Of a stretch of 64,000 bases of DNA, positions 33,379 to 44,897 are shown piece by piece. Made by a program: the position numbers and the translations under genes. Within the stretch, counting starts at the first letter, position 1; every line of letters begins with the position of its first letter. The notes under the pieces are model-generated. The model was not told where the DNA came from, made no database searches, and saw nothing but the letters and a program-made list of their open reading frames with translations. Source of the stretch: Simplicispira hankyongi (GTDB taxonomy: Bacteria > Pseudomonadota > Gammaproteobacteria > Burkholderiales > Burkholderiaceae_C); the NCBI RefSeq assembly GCF_003570885.1, contig NZ_QXJC01000001.1, forward strand, positions 1,302,001-1,366,000, read 5' to 3'.

Positions 33379-35715
33379 CTACTCCCTCGCCGGCACCAGC
33401 ACCTCGCGCTGCCCGCTGGTGGTGAGGCCGCTGACCAGGCCCGCTTTTTCCATGTCTTCCAACAGACGCGCCGAGCGGTTGTAGCCGATGCGCAGCTTGC
33501 GCTGCACATAGCTGATGCTGGCCTTGCGGTCCTTGAGCACGATCTCGACCGCCTGGTCGTACATCGGGTCCTTCTCGCCGCCAGCATCACCATCTAAAGA
33601 CAGATCGCCCTCGCCGTCCACAGTTCCGCCCTCCAGCACGCCCTCGATGTAGTCGGGCTCGCCCTGGGTCTTGAGGTAGCTGACAACGCGGTGCACTTCT
33701 TCATCGGAAACGAAAGCGCCGTGCACGCGCACCGGCAAGCCGGAACCACTGGCCATATAAAGCATGTCGCCCATGCCCAGCAGGGCTTCGGCGCCCATCT
33801 GATCCAGGATGGTGCGGCTGTCGATCTTGGAGCCGACCGAGAAGGCAATACGGGTGGGGATATTGGCCTTGATGAGCCCGGTAATCACGTCCACGCTCGG
33901 GCGCTGGGTGGCCAAAATGAGGTGAATACCGGCGGCGCGCGCCTTCTGCGCCAGGCGGGCAATGAGTTCTTCGATCTTCTTGCCCACGACCATCATCAGG
34001 TCGGCCAGTTCGTCGATGATGACGACGATGTGCGGCAGGCGTTCGAGCGGCTCCGGCTCCTCGGGCGTCAGGCTGAAGGGGTTTGGAATGGACTCGCCGC
34101 GCGCCTTGGCCTCGTCAATCTTCACGTTGTAGCCGGCAAGGTTGCGCACACCGAGTTTGCTCATCAGCTTGTAGCGCCGCTCCATCTCGCCCACGCACCA
34201 GTTCAACCCGTGCGCCGCCTGCTTCATGTCGGTGACGACAGGCGCCAGCAGGTGCGGAATGCCTTCGTAGACCGACATTTCCAGCATCTTGGGGTCGATC
34301 ATCAACAGGCGCACGTCGCGCGCTTCGGCCTTGTAGAGCAGGCTCAAAATCATGGCGTTGATGCCGACCGATTTGCCCGAACCCGTGGTGCCAGCCACCA
34401 GCACGTGCGGCATCTTGGCCAAGTCGGCCACCACCGGGTTGCCGACGATGTCCTTGCCCAGGCCCATGGTGAGCAGACTCTTGCCCTCGTGGTAAATCTG
34501 CGAACCCAGAATTTCGCTCAGCTTGATGGTCTGGCGGCGTGCATTGGGCAATTCGAGGGCCATGTAGTTCTTGCCGGGAATCGTCTCGACCACGCGAATC
34601 GACACCAGACTGAGCGAGCGCGCCAGGTCTTTCGCCAGGCCGACGATCTGCGAGCCTTTCACGCCCGTGGCGGGTTCGATCTCGTAGCGCGTAATGACTG
34701 GGCCGGGCATGGCCGCCACCACCCGCACCTCGACGCCGAAGTCCTTGAGCTTCTTCTCGATCATGCGGCTGGTCATCTCCAGCGTCTCGGGCGATACGCT
34801 CTCGCGCTGCTGCTGCGCCGGGTCCAGCAAATCAACCTGCGGCAGCCGGCTGTCGGGCAGATCGGTGAACAAGGGCTTTTGCCGCTCTTTCACCACGCGG
34901 GTGCTTTGCGGCACGTCGACCAGTACCGGCTCGATGATCTGGATCGGCATCGGGTGGTGCGTCTCGATGTCGGTGCGCTCGCCGCTCACCACCTTCTCGC
35001 GGGCGCGGGCAGCGCGCCGGCCTTCCGCCAAGTCGATCGCCACTTCGCGCCGCGCGCGGGTGGACTGCAAGAGCGTGTCGATGCGTGCGCCCAGGCCTTC
35101 GGCCACCCGGCTCCAGGAGAAGCGGAACACCAGTGCCGAGCCCAGCACCACCAGCACGATGCCGACCAGGCCGGAGCCCGTAAACCCCAGCCAGCGCATG
35201 GCCAGGGGCCCCAGCACATAGCCCAGAACGCCCCCCGCATGGCCGGGCAACAAGGCTTCAAAACGGTACATGCGCGTCCATTCCAGAGCACAACTCGCCG
35301 CCAGCAGCAAGGCCAGCCCCCCCCAGAACAAGATGCGCAGCGTTGCCGGGCGCCTGGGCGAAGTGCCCTCTTCTGCCGCTGCGCCACCGCGCAGCAGGCG
35401 CGTCAGGGACGCCGCCCACGCGCCTATGGCGGCCGCCAGGCACCACCAGACGGAAAAACCAAAAACGAAATAGCTCACGTCTGCAAGCCAGGCGCCTGCC
35501 AAGCCCATGCGGTTGTGCACCACGCCGCTCGCAGAGGCTCCCGAGGTGGACCAGGCCGGGTCCTGCGGCGCGTAGCTCCACAGGGCGAGCAACCACACCA
35601 GACAGGCAAACAGCCCGGCCAGCACAAGCAGTTCATGGCCTACACGCGCGCCCACGCTGCGCGGAAGGCTCTTCCCAGGAGAAGAGGCGTTCAGGGTATT
35701 GAGCGAATACGTCAT
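33379..35715 (-). CDS. ftsK: DNA translocase FtsK
   Basis: A 778-residue septal motor that pumps chromosome dimers through the closing septum. The N-terminal 200 residues hold four membrane helices; then a short linker, the motor with Walker [18 protein letters not shown], Walker [17 protein letters not shown] and [18 protein letters not shown], and the C-terminal gamma winged helix ([20 protein letters not shown]) that reads KOPS sites. The short linker makes it an SftA/short-FtsK length as usual in Burkholderiales. It follows the Crp/Fnr gene by 34 bases. Confidence 0.95.
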   Translation of the reverse strand: MTYSLNTLNASSPGKSLPRSVGARVGHELLVLAGLFACLVWLLALWSYAPQDPAWSTSGASASGVVHNRMGLAGAWLADVSYFVFGFSVWWCLAAAIGAWAASLTRLLRGGAAAEEGTSPRRPATLRILFWGGLALLLAASCALEWTRMYRFEALLPGHAGGVLGYVLGPLAMRWLGFTGSGLVGIVLVVLGSALVFRFSWSRVAEGLGARIDTLLQSTRARREVAIDLAEGRRAARAREKVVSGERTDIETHHPMPIQIIEPVLVDVPQSTRVVKERQKPLFTDLPDSRLPQVDLLDPAQQQRESVSPETLEMTSRMIEKKLKDFGVEVRVVAAMPGPVITRYEIEPATGVKGSQIVGLAKDLARSLSLVSIRVVETIPGKNYMALELPNARRQTIKLSEILGSQIYHEGKSLLTMGLGKDIVGNPVVADLAKMPHVLVAGTTGSGKSVGINAMILSLLYKAEARDVRLLMIDPKMLEMSVYEGIPHLLAPVVTDMKQAAHGLNWCVGEMERRYKLMSKLGVRNLAGYNVKIDEAKARGESIPNPFSLTPEEPEPLERLPHIVVIIDELADLMMVVGKKIEELIARLAQKARAAGIHLILATQRPSVDVITGLIKANIPTRIAFSVGSKIDSRTILDQMGAEALLGMGDMLYMASGSGLPVRVHGAFVSDEEVHRVVSYLKTQGEPDYIEGVLEGGTVDGEGDLSLDGDAGGEKDPMYDQAVEIVLKDRKASISYVQRKLRIGYNRSARLLEDMEKAGLVSGLTTSGQREVLVPARE

Positions 35716-35749
35716 AAGTGCATGGGAAGCTTACCGCAGCGGGATTCGA

Positions 35750-37553
<1,804 letters not shown>

Positions 37554-37560
37554 CGCGCGC

Positions 37561-37738
37561 TATAATCTGCGGCTTTGCCAAATCACGCGCCTCTTTGGGG
37601 CGCTCTTTCGAGGCCCTTTGGGCCACAGGCAAATCGGGTTACCGCCACCCTTTCTGGCGAGGTGAGGCCGCCGGCGGGCTTTCGAAAATAGTTCGAAGGC
37701 GCCAGCAGGCGGCCGTTAAAAAGTATCGGAGTGTCCAC
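37561..37738 (+). promoter_or_regulatory. rpmB-rpmG promoter and leader
   Basis: A perfect TATAAT (37561-37566) lies just after the trxB stop, without a good -35 element. The 170-base leader contains GC-rich stem-loops (GCGCC/GGGCGC near 37587 and GGCCC/GGGCC near 37613) before the rpmB ATG. Such a leader could serve ribosomal-protein autoregulation, but no known structure is recognised. Confidence 0.5.
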
Positions 37739-37972
37739 ATGGCACGCGTCTGCGAAGTCACGGGCAAGAAGCCCATGGTCGGGAACAATGTTTCCCACGC
37801 CAACAACAGAACCAAGCGCCGGTTTCTGCCAAACCTGCAATACCGCCGTTTCTGGGTCGAGAGCGAAAACCGCTGGGTGCGCCTGCGCATTTCCAACGCC
37901 GGTTTGCGTCTGATCGACAAAAACGGTATTGATTCGGTGCTCGCAGACCTGCGCGCACGTGGCCAGGCTTAA
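37739..37972 (+). CDS. rpmB: 50S ribosomal protein L28
   Basis: A 77-residue L28 protein: [20 protein letters not shown], then [14 protein letters not shown] and [20 protein letters not shown]. The start is fixed by the conserved MARVC. It is followed 11 bases later by rpmG, with AAGGAG overlapping its stop region for rpmG. Confidence 0.97.
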   Translation: MARVCEVTGKKPMVGNNVSHANNRTKRRFLPNLQYRRFWVESENRWVRLRISNAGLRLIDKNGIDSVLADLRARGQA

Positions 37973-37983
37973 GGAGAACCACC

Positions 37984-38154
37984 ATGGCAAGCAAAGGCGG
38001 ACGCGACAAGATCAAGCTGGAATCCACTGCGGGTACCGGCCACTTCTACACCACCACCAAGAACAAGAAGACGATGCCCGAGAAGCTGCTGATCATGAAA
38101 TTTGATCCCAAGGCTCGCAAGCACGTCGAGTACAAGGAAATGAAGCTGAAGTAA
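37984..38154 (+). CDS. rpmG: 50S ribosomal protein L33
   Basis: A 56-residue L33 protein: [20 protein letters not shown], then [15 protein letters not shown] and [13 protein letters not shown]. It lacks the zinc-binding cysteine pairs seen in some L33 forms, so it is the zinc-free type. AAGGAG lies eight bases before the ATG. It forms an operon with rpmB and ends at a strong terminator. Confidence 0.97.
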   Translation: MASKGGRDKIKLESTAGTGHFYTTTKNKKTMPEKLLIMKFDPKARKHVEYKEMKLK

Positions 38155-38171
38155 CTCGGCCCATTCCACGT

Positions 38172-38208
38172 AAAAAAACCGCCCGGCGCGAGCCCGGCGG
38201 TTTTTTTG
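38172..38208. terminator. Bidirectional terminator between rpmG and rsmB
   Basis: A7 then CCGCC, a GC-rich loop, GGCGG and T7. It serves the rpmB-rpmG operon on the plus strand and the convergent rsmB gene on the minus strand. Confidence 0.9.
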
Positions 38209-38220
38209 TCTTTAGAAACG

Positions 38221-39540
38221 CTATTTGCGCTGCCACACCGCGGCAAAAAAGCCGTCGGTTTTGTGCCGGTGCGGCCACAGGCGCAGGTAGCGCGTGCCAG
38301 CTTCTCCGCCGCTGCACAGAGACGCGGCATCCGGCACCTTGAGTTGCGCCAGCACCTCCCCCACTTCCAGAGGAACAAACTCTGGATGCGCTGCTGAAAA
38401 CGCCTCGGCGATCTCCTCGTTTTCCTGCGGCAGCACGCTGCAGGTGGCGTACACCAGCCGGCCGCCGGGCTTGAGCAGGCGCGCGGCGCTGTCCAGGATA
38501 GCGGCCTGCTTGACCACCAGCTCTTCAATCGTCTTGGGGTTCTGGCGCCATTTCAGGTCGGGGTTGCGCCGCAGCGTGCCCAAGCCCGAACATGGCGCGT
38601 CGACCAGCACCCGGTCGATCTTGCCGGCCAGGCGCTTGATGCGGTCGTCGCGCTCATGGGCGATGGCGGCCGGGTGCACGTTCGAGAGCCCGCTGCGCGC
38701 CAGGCGCGGCTTGAGCGCGTCGAGCCTGTGGGCGGAAACATCAAAGGCGTACAACCGCCCGGTGCTGCGCATGCTGGCGCCCAGTGCCAGGGTTTTGCCG
38801 CCAGCGCCAGCGCAAAAGTCCACCACCATCTCGCCGCGCTTGGCGTCCACCAGCAGCGCCAGCAGCTGCGAACCTTCGTCCTGCACCTCGATGGCGCCGC
38901 GCACGAAAGCCGGCAGTTTGGCAAGCTGGGGCTTGCCGACCGCGCGCAGGCCCCAGGGGGAATACGGCGTTACTTCTGTTTTGATAGCTGCTTTCGCAAG
39001 CTCCTCCTGCGCTAGCTGCCGTTTTTCCTTAAAAATGTTAACGCGCAGATCGAGCGGTGCGCTTTGCGACAGAGCGGTGACTTCTGGCCAAAACTCGTCG
39101 CCCAACTGCGCCTTGAGCGGCGCCACCAGCCATTCGGGCAGGTTGTGGCGGTGGCGCTCCAGCAAATCGGCCTCATCCACCGCATCGCACTGCGCCAGCC
39201 ACTGGCGTTCGCGGTCGTTGAGCGCGCCCTGCAAGAAGTCACGCGGACCGTGCCTGGCCTGCGGGTTGGCGCGGCGGGCTTCCTCGTCCTGCCAATGCGC
39301 ATAGCCCAGGATCGCCAAACGCCGCTCGCGCGGGCCGGAGCCCGAAGGGGCCATGTGGTCGAACAGCAGCTTCTTGCGCAGCACGGTGTAGACCGTTTCG
39401 GCCAGGGCGGCGCGCTCACGCTGGCCCAGGCCACGGTTGTCGCGAAAGAAACGCGAGACCACGGCGTCGGCCGGGTGCTCGAAGGTGAGGGCCTGGCGCA
39501 CGAGTTGCGCGCAGGCTTCTATCAGGGCGTTGGGATGCAT
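38221..39540 (-). CDS. 16S rRNA (cytosine-C5)-methyltransferase, RsmB/NOP2 family
   Basis: A 439-residue SAM enzyme. The N-terminal third is a NusB-like RNA-binding region; the C-terminal Rossmann part has [17 protein letters not shown] (motif I), [20 protein letters not shown] (motif IV, catalytic Cys pair) and [15 protein letters not shown] (motif VI, second Cys). Family members methylate rRNA; the target C967 is inferred from similarity to RsmB. Residues about 170-186 are encoded by a degenerate repeat copy. The ATG giving [14 protein letters not shown] is preferred over one at 39591. It lies 25 bases after purN in the same direction. Confidence 0.88.
   Translation of the reverse strand: MHPNALIEACAQLVRQALTFEHPADAVVSRFFRDNRGLGQRERAALAETVYTVLRKKLLFDHMAPSGSGPRERRLAILGYAHWQDEEARRANPQARHGPRDFLQGALNDRERQWLAQCDAVDEADLLERHRHNLPEWLVAPLKAQLGDEFWPEVTALSQSAPLDLRVNIFKEKRQLAQEELAKAAIKTEVTPYSPWGLRAVGKPQLAKLPAFVRGAIEVQDEGSQLLALLVDAKRGEMVVDFCAGAGGKTLALGASMRSTGRLYAFDVSAHRLDALKPRLARSGLSNVHPAAIAHERDDRIKRLAGKIDRVLVDAPCSGLGTLRRNPDLKWRQNPKTIEELVVKQAAILDSAARLLKPGGRLVYATCSVLPQENEEIAEAFSAAHPEFVPLEVGEVLAQLKVPDAASLCSGGEAGTRYLRLWPHRHKTDGFFAAVWQRK
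38983..39031 (+). repeat. Palindromic repeat copy inside the rsmB-like gene
   Basis: Reads tttgatagctgctttcgcaa, gctcctcctgcgctagctgcc and gtttttcct: the tttgatagctgct block is perfect, and the palindrome arms are only partly kept. It encodes [20 protein letters not shown] in frame on the minus strand. Confidence 0.6.
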
Positions 39541-39565
39541 GCCCCGATTGTCCCATTCGCGTGTG

Positions 39566-40141
39566 CTATTTAAAAAATCGTCGCACCGCACGCGGGTAGA
39601 TCAGGTGCTCTTGCGTCAGCACGCGCGCGGCCAGCGCCTGTGCGGTGTCGCCGTCGAGTACCGGCACCGCAGCCTGCTCCAGAATCGGGCCGTCGTCGAG
39701 CTCGCTGGTCACCTGGTGCACCGTCGCACCGACAAAACGGCAGCCAGCCGCCAGCGCCCGCTCATGCGTGTGCAGGCCGGGGAAGGCCGGCAGCAACGAG
39801 GGGTGGATATTGAGCAAACGCCCAAGGTAGTGGTCGACGAAACCAGCGCTCAAGATGCGCATGAAACCGGCGAGCACCACCAGAGCAGGCGCATAGGCAT
39901 CGATGCACCGCACCAGCTCCGCATCAAAGGCTTCCCGCGAACCAAAGCCCTTGTGGTCCAGTACCTGCGTCGCAATGCCACGCGCCTGCGCAAAGGCCAG
40001 GCCGCCCGCATCCGCCCGGTTGCTCAGCACCGCTGCGACGCGCACGCCCAGCTTGCGTTCCCAGTCTTCCCGCTCAGCAGTGCGCACGATGGCCGCCATG
40101 TTGGAGCCGCCGCCAGAGATCAGAATCACGATGTTCTTCAT
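39566..40141 (-). CDS. purN: Phosphoribosylglycinamide formyltransferase
   Basis: A 191-residue GART enzyme for the third step of purine synthesis, using 10-formyl-THF. The start [19 protein letters not shown] is typical; [20 protein letters not shown] with [12 protein letters not shown] carries the catalytic Asn-His, and [19 protein letters not shown] the catalytic Asp loop. A much longer frame reaching 41224 exists on this strand but is antisense to yceH and the acyl-CoA dehydrogenase. The start is 18 bases from the divergent yceH start. Confidence 0.95.
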   Translation of the reverse strand: MKNIVILISGGGSNMAAIVRTAEREDWERKLGVRVAAVLSNRADAGGLAFAQARGIATQVLDHKGFGSREAFDAELVRCIDAYAPALVVLAGFMRILSAGFVDHYLGRLLNIHPSLLPAFPGLHTHERALAAGCRFVGATVHQVTSELDDGPILEQAAVPVLDGDTAQALAARVLTQEHLIYPRAVRRFFK

Positions 40142-40159
40142 CTCCCAGATTATCTCGCC

Positions 40160-40828
40160 ATGCCTTTTGACGCCCAGGCCCAGCCACTGACCGACATCGA
40201 AGCCCGCGTGCTTGCCACGCTCATGGAAAAGGCCCGCACCGTGCCCGACAGCTACCCGCTCTCGCTCACCAGCCTGGTGGCGGGCTGCAACCAGAAGACC
40301 ACGCGCGAGCCAGTCATGCAATTGAGCGACGCCGAGGTGCTGGCGGCGCTGGAGCCATTGCGCAGCCACAGTCTCGTGTTCGAGAGCAGCGGCTCGCGCA
40401 CCACGCGCTACGAGCACAACTTTCAGCGCGGCATTGGCGTGCCCGAGCAGTCCGCCGTGCTGCTGGGCCTCTTGATGCTGCGCGGCCCGCAGACGGCAGC
40501 CGAGTTGCGCACCAATGCCGAGCGCTGGTACCGCTTTGCCGATGTGTCCTCCGTCGAAGCGTTCCTGGAGGAATTGCAGGAACGCTCCGAAGACAAAGGC
40601 GGGCCGCTGACCGTGCTGCTGCCGCGCGCGCCCGGCGCCCGCGAGTCGCGCTGGATGCACCTGCTGTGCGGCCCGGTGGACTTGTCGCAGCCCGCTGCCG
40701 CACCACAAGCGAGCGCGCTGGGCGAACGCGTGGCGCAGCTCGAAGCCCAGGTCGCGCAGTTGCAAGCCACGGTGGAGCGGCTGTGCAGCGAACTGGGGCT
40801 GCCCATGTCGCCGCCCGGACAGGCTTAA
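40160..40828 (+). CDS. YceH/DUF480 family protein
   Basis: A 222-residue protein with two winged-helix domains, of the YceH (UPF0502) family. Conserved segments are [40 protein letters not shown] and [22 protein letters not shown]-terminal coiled-coil ([21 protein letters not shown]) follows, as is common in the family. Function is unknown, though a DNA-binding role is plausible. It is divergent from purN and followed by the acyl-CoA dehydrogenase pair 46 bases on. Confidence 0.88.
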   Translation: MPFDAQAQPLTDIEARVLATLMEKARTVPDSYPLSLTSLVAGCNQKTTREPVMQLSDAEVLAALEPLRSHSLVFESSGSRTTRYEHNFQRGIGVPEQSAVLLGLLMLRGPQTAAELRTNAERWYRFADVSSVEAFLEELQERSEDKGGPLTVLLPRAPGARESRWMHLLCGPVDLSQPAAAPQASALGERVAQLEAQVAQLQATVERLCSELGLPMSPPGQA

Positions 40829-40874
40829 AACGAACGACCGTGCTACAAATGCAGCCTCACAGGAGACAAGCCCT

Positions 40875-42056
40875 ATGGATCTCGCATTCACCCCCGAAGA
40901 ACAAAGCTTCCGCGAAGAAGTCCGCACCTGGGTGCAGGCCAATCTGCCCAAGGACATCGCCCACAAGGTGCACCACGCCCTGCGCCTGACGCGCAGCGAC
41001 ATGCAGGGCTGGGCCAAGATTCTTGGCAAAAAAGGCTGGCTGGCCTTTGGCTGGCCCAAGGAATTTGGCGGCCCCGGCTGGACCGCCGTGCAAAAGCACC
41101 TGTTTGAAGAAGAATGCGCGCTGGCTGGCGCGCCGCGCATCGTCCCGTTTGGCCCGGTGATGGTGGCGCCCGTCATCATGGCATTTGGCAATGCGGAGCA
41201 GCAAAAGCGCTTCCTGCCCGGCATCGCCAGCGGCGAAGTCTGGTGGAGCCAGGGCTACAGCGAACCGGGCTCGGGCTCGGACCTGGCCAGCGTCAAGACC
41301 CGCGCCGAGCGCGTGGGCAACAAATACATCGTCAACGGCCAGAAGACCTGGACCACGCTCGGCCAGTATGGTGACTGGATGTTCAACCTCGTGCGCACCA
41401 GCACGGAAGGCAAGCCGCAGACCGGCATCAGCTTTCTGCTGCTGGACATGAAGTCGCCCGGCGTCACGGTGCGCCCCATCAAGCTGCTCGACGGTGAGTG
41501 CGAGGTCAACGAGGTGTTCTTCGACAACGTCGAAGTGCCGGCCGAGAACCTGGTCGGCGAAGAAAACAAGGGCTGGACCTACGCCAAGCACCTGCTCAGC
41601 CATGAGCGCACCAACATCGCCGACGTGAACCGCAGCAAGCGCGAACTGGAACGTTTGAAGCGCATCGCCAAGCGCGAAGGCGTGTGGGACGAGCAACGCT
41701 TTCGCGACCAGATTGCGCTGCTTGAAGTAGACATCGTGGCGCTGGAGATGCTGGTGCTGCGCGTGCTCTCGGCCGAAAAATCGGGCAAGAACTCGCTCGA
41801 CATTGCCGGCCTGCTCAAGATCAAGGGCAGCGAGATCCAGCAGCGCTACAGCGAGCTCATGATGCTGGCCGCAGGGCCCTTTGCCTTACCTTTCATCGAG
41901 GAAGCCATGCAGGCCGGCTGGCAAGGCGACTTCCCTGGCGGCGAGGTAGCCAATGCGCCGCTGGCATCCACCTACTTCAATCTGCGCAAAACCACCATTT
42001 ACGGCGGCAGCAACGAAGTGCAACGCAACATCGTGGCCCAGACTGTGCTCGGCTAA
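40875..42056 (+). CDS. Acyl-CoA dehydrogenase (pimeloyl-CoA dehydrogenase large-subunit type)
   Basis: A 393-residue flavoprotein that oxidises an acyl-CoA to the enoyl-CoA. Family features: GWLAFGWPKEFGGPG, the FAD/substrate loop QGYSEPGSGSDLASVKTRA, WTTLGQYGDWMFNLVRT and the C-terminal TTIYGGSNEVQRNIVAQTVLG. It matches the PimC-like large subunits found paired with a shorter second dehydrogenase, exactly the arrangement here. A dicarboxyl-CoA substrate is plausible but not proven. AGGAG precedes the ATG; 134 bases separate it from its partner. Confidence 0.88.
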   Translation: MDLAFTPEEQSFREEVRTWVQANLPKDIAHKVHHALRLTRSDMQGWAKILGKKGWLAFGWPKEFGGPGWTAVQKHLFEEECALAGAPRIVPFGPVMVAPVIMAFGNAEQQKRFLPGIASGEVWWSQGYSEPGSGSDLASVKTRAERVGNKYIVNGQKTWTTLGQYGDWMFNLVRTSTEGKPQTGISFLLLDMKSPGVTVRPIKLLDGECEVNEVFFDNVEVPAENLVGEENKGWTYAKHLLSHERTNIADVNRSKRELERLKRIAKREGVWDEQRFRDQIALLEVDIVALEMLVLRVLSAEKSGKNSLDIAGLLKIKGSEIQQRYSELMMLAAGPFALPFIEEAMQAGWQGDFPGGEVANAPLASTYFNLRKTTIYGGSNEVQRNIVAQTVLG

Positions 42057-42190
42057 AGCCTCGGGCAGTCCACGCGGTGCGCGACAGGACTGCTCCCCGT
42101 GCCCCCTCCGGGAGGGGATTCCAGCAAGAACTTCGCTGAATGTGAACGGCGCCCAGGCGCCACAGCAGGTCAGCATCAGGAGTAAAGAAC

Positions 42191-43306
42191 ATGGATTTTG
42201 ATTTCTCTGACGACCAGCAATCCCTGCGCGACGCCGTGCGCCGCTGGGTGGACAAGGGCTACACGTTCGAGCGCCGCCGCGGCATCGTGGCGGCCGGCGG
42301 CTTTGACCGCGCCGCTTACGGCGAACTGGCCGAACTGGGCTTGACCGCCCTGACCGTTCCCGAGGCGCACGACGGCCTGGGCCAGGGCGCCATCGACGTG
42401 ATGGTGGCAATGGAAGAATTGGGCCGCGGCATGGTGCTCGAACCCTTGGCGCACGCCTTTATCGCAAGCAGCGTGCTCACGCAGTACGCACCGGCCGAGT
42501 TGCAAGCAGCCTGGTTGCCGCGCATTGCCAGCGGCGAAGCCCTGGTGGTGCTGGCACAGCAAGAGCGCAAAGCGCGCTACGCGCTCCAAAAATGTGATGC
42601 AAAAGCGGCTCCAGCGCAATCTGGATATGCGCTAGAAGCTACCAAAAGCATAGTTCCTGCGGGCGACCAAGCCGACGCGTACCTCGTGCCCGCGCAGCTC
42701 GATGGCCAGATCGCCCTCTTCCTCGTGGAACGCTCGGCCAGCGGCGTCAGCGCCCAAGGCTACGTCACGCAAGACGGTAGCCGCGCCGCCGAAGTGCAGT
42801 TCGCCAGTGCGCCCGCCACCCTCATCACCCAAGACGGCCTGACCGCGTTGGAACTGGCCGTGGACACCGGCATCGCTGCCCTGTGCGCAGAAGCCGTAGG
42901 CGTGATGGACAAGGCCGTGGCGCTCACGGTGGACTACATGAACCAGCGCAAGCAGTTCGGCGTCACCATCGCCAGCTTCCAGGCGCTGCGCCACCGCGTT
43001 GCCGACATGAAGATGCAGCTCGAACTGGCCCGCTCCATGAGCTACTACGCCAGCCTCAAGCTCACCGCGCCCGCAGGCGAACGCCGCACCGCCATGGCGC
43101 GAGCCAAGGTGCAACTGGGCCAATCCATGCGCTACGTGGGCCAGCAGATGGTGCAGCTGCACGGCGGCATCGGCGTCACCGACGAATACATCGGAAGCCA
43201 CTACTTCAAGAAGCTCACGCAGATGGAAATGACGTTTGGCGACACCCTGCACCACTTGGGCGAAGTCTCCAACCGCATGCAGGACACGGCGGGTGTGTTC
43301 GCCTGA
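42191..43306 (+). CDS. Acyl-CoA dehydrogenase (pimeloyl-CoA dehydrogenase small-subunit type)
   Basis: A 371-residue partner of the preceding dehydrogenase. It begins MDFDFSDDQQSLRDAVRRWVDKGY, has the small-subunit-like EAHDGLGQGAIDVMVAMEELG and the C-terminal flavin-domain segments YMNQRKQFGVTIASFQALRH and GGIGVTDEYIGSHYFKKLTQ. It lacks the usual second catalytic loop of ordinary medium-chain enzymes, in keeping with a heteromeric role. Residues about 134-156 are encoded by a clear copy of the dispersed palindromic repeat. AGGAG precedes the ATG. Confidence 0.88.
   Translation: MDFDFSDDQQSLRDAVRRWVDKGYTFERRRGIVAAGGFDRAAYGELAELGLTALTVPEAHDGLGQGAIDVMVAMEELGRGMVLEPLAHAFIASSVLTQYAPAELQAAWLPRIASGEALVVLAQQERKARYALQKCDAKAAPAQSGYALEATKSIVPAGDQADAYLVPAQLDGQIALFLVERSASGVSAQGYVTQDGSRAAEVQFASAPATLITQDGLTALELAVDTGIAALCAEAVGVMDKAVALTVDYMNQRKQFGVTIASFQALRHRVADMKMQLELARSMSYYASLKLTAPAGERRTAMARAKVQLGQSMRYVGQQMVQLHGGIGVTDEYIGSHYFKKLTQMEMTFGDTLHHLGEVSNRMQDTAGVFA
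42591..42656 (+). repeat. Palindromic repeat copy inside the second acyl-CoA dehydrogenase gene
   Basis: The reverse complement reads tttggtagcttctagcgcat, atccagattgcgctggagcc and gcttttgcatc: the family blocks are all present and the palindrome arms CTAGCGCAT/TTGCGCTGG are recognisable. It encodes CDAKAAPAQSGYALEATKSI in frame. Confidence 0.7.
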
Positions 43307-43571
43307 GAGTTTGTAGTTCATCCATCTGGCATTCTTGGCCCTACTACTCAAAAGATTTTGAACACGTTCTGAGAGGCTCCCCGAGGTACGAACGAGCATT
43401 CGGCCCACAGCACGTGTTTTCAGGCCAACGGCACGCTTCAAACGTTGCGAAATCGCAGGCAGATTCCCATTTGCTTTCGGTATCGAGGCAGATGGGCATT
43501 GCCTCATGCGCCATCTTGGATAATGGCAAGCTTTGCACTGCGCGGTTACCTAGGCCAGCTCCGCCCAACTT

Positions 43572-44882
43572 ATGAACTCCCCTGCCCCAGAACCTATCCT
43601 CAAGCACCTGACGTTCGCACGCGATCGCATTGCAGCGGGCGACCTCCAGGGCGCGGCAGCGTCGCTCAACAAAGCCAACAAGGTCAGCCCTAACGATGCC
43701 CGCATCTTCATGCTTGCGGGTCTGATGGCAGAGAAGGCCGGGAATATTCCCGGCACGTTTGAGGCCTTGCGGCGCTCAGTGCGCGAGGCACCTGACTGGG
43801 GGCCGGGAATGCTGGAACTCGCACTCTTCCTGGCGCGCCAGAACCAGTTCCAGGAGGCGGTGGAGTGGGCGGAGAAGGTCGCGGCACTGGAACCCTCCAA
43901 CACCCTGGTGCTGGCAAGTGTCATTGACATCGCCCACCGTGCTGGCCATACCGAAATGGCAGTTCGTCATCTGCAACGTGGGTTAACCTTGGTGCCCGGG
44001 GATTTGACGCTGCGCCGCATGTTGGCGCGTGATCTCGCCACACTCGGACGCCACGACGAATCGCTGGCCGCCTGGGGGGCGCTCATTGAAGAAAACCCGG
44101 CGGATGCCCAGGCACGCATTGGGCGCGTGCAGACCTTGATTGCAATGGGGCGTGCGAAGGATGCTGCTCCAGACACCGCCTTCCTGCTCGCGGCCGCTCC
44201 AGATGACGTGGTGTATGCCTATTTCGACACCATCGCCCAGGGGCGCACGCCGCTCCAGCAACCGCCAGAGCTCCATCGCGCTCTGTTCGACGGCATGGCG
44301 CCGGTCTACGACCAGCATATGGTTCGCGGGCTCAAGTACCAACTTCCCAAGCGCGTTGCCGATACGCTCCTCACCGAGCATCCCGACAAGCACTTCAATC
44401 TGCTCGACCTCGGTTGCGGCACAGGGCTTCTGGGCGTGTGCCTTGGTCGCATCGATGGTTTCTTGATTGGGGTAGACACCTCGCTCCCCATGATTGAGCA
44501 AGCAGCACGCCATCAGGTGTACGACAAGTTTCACCACGTCAACGTGCTCGACGCGCTGCGCGAGACACCCGAGGCGCAGTACGAAATCATTACCGCGCTC
44601 GACGTGTTGATCTACGTTGGCGACCTGGCCCAAGCGGTACCAGATGCATCGCGCATCCTTACACCCGGGGGAACCTTCATTTTCTCGTGCGAGGCGGCTG
44701 GCGAGGATGGGCCAGACCTGGTGCTTCAGCCTAACAACCGTTATGCCCACAAGCTCAGTCATGTGAAAGCCTTGTGCCAACAGGCAGGCTTCATCAGCGT
44801 GGAGATCGAGCCCTTGACCCTGCGCCAGGAAGGTGGTCAACCCGTGGAAGGCTACCTGGTACGTGCCCGCAAAGCTGCGTAG
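43572..44882 (+). CDS. TPR-repeat protein with C-terminal SAM methyltransferase domain
   Basis: A 436-residue two-part protein. Residues about 10-210 are TPR-like helical repeats (ARDRIAAGDLQGAAASLNKA, AEKAGNIPGTFEALRRSVRE, ARDLATLGRHDESLAAWGAL). From about 240 follows a class I methyltransferase: FNLLDLGCGTGLLGVCLGRI is motif I, VDTSLPMIEQAARH motif II and YEIITALDVLIYVGDL motif IV. The linker FDGMAPVYDQHMVRGLKYQLP is typical of this group. The substrate is unknown. It is a lone gene with a 265-base upstream region in which I see no other gene. Confidence 0.85.
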   Translation: MNSPAPEPILKHLTFARDRIAAGDLQGAAASLNKANKVSPNDARIFMLAGLMAEKAGNIPGTFEALRRSVREAPDWGPGMLELALFLARQNQFQEAVEWAEKVAALEPSNTLVLASVIDIAHRAGHTEMAVRHLQRGLTLVPGDLTLRRMLARDLATLGRHDESLAAWGALIEENPADAQARIGRVQTLIAMGRAKDAAPDTAFLLAAAPDDVVYAYFDTIAQGRTPLQQPPELHRALFDGMAPVYDQHMVRGLKYQLPKRVADTLLTEHPDKHFNLLDLGCGTGLLGVCLGRIDGFLIGVDTSLPMIEQAARHQVYDKFHHVNVLDALRETPEAQYEIITALDVLIYVGDLAQAVPDASRILTPGGTFIFSCEAAGEDGPDLVLQPNNRYAHKLSHVKALCQQAGFISVEIEPLTLRQEGGQPVEGYLVRARKAA

Positions 44883-44897
44883 CGAAATTTTCCGAGC

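Noticed and set aside
43344-43607. 87-codon minus-strand frame covering the gap before the TPR-methyltransferase
   Set aside because: No ribosome-binding site and no recognisable sequence; it starts inside the divergent gene.
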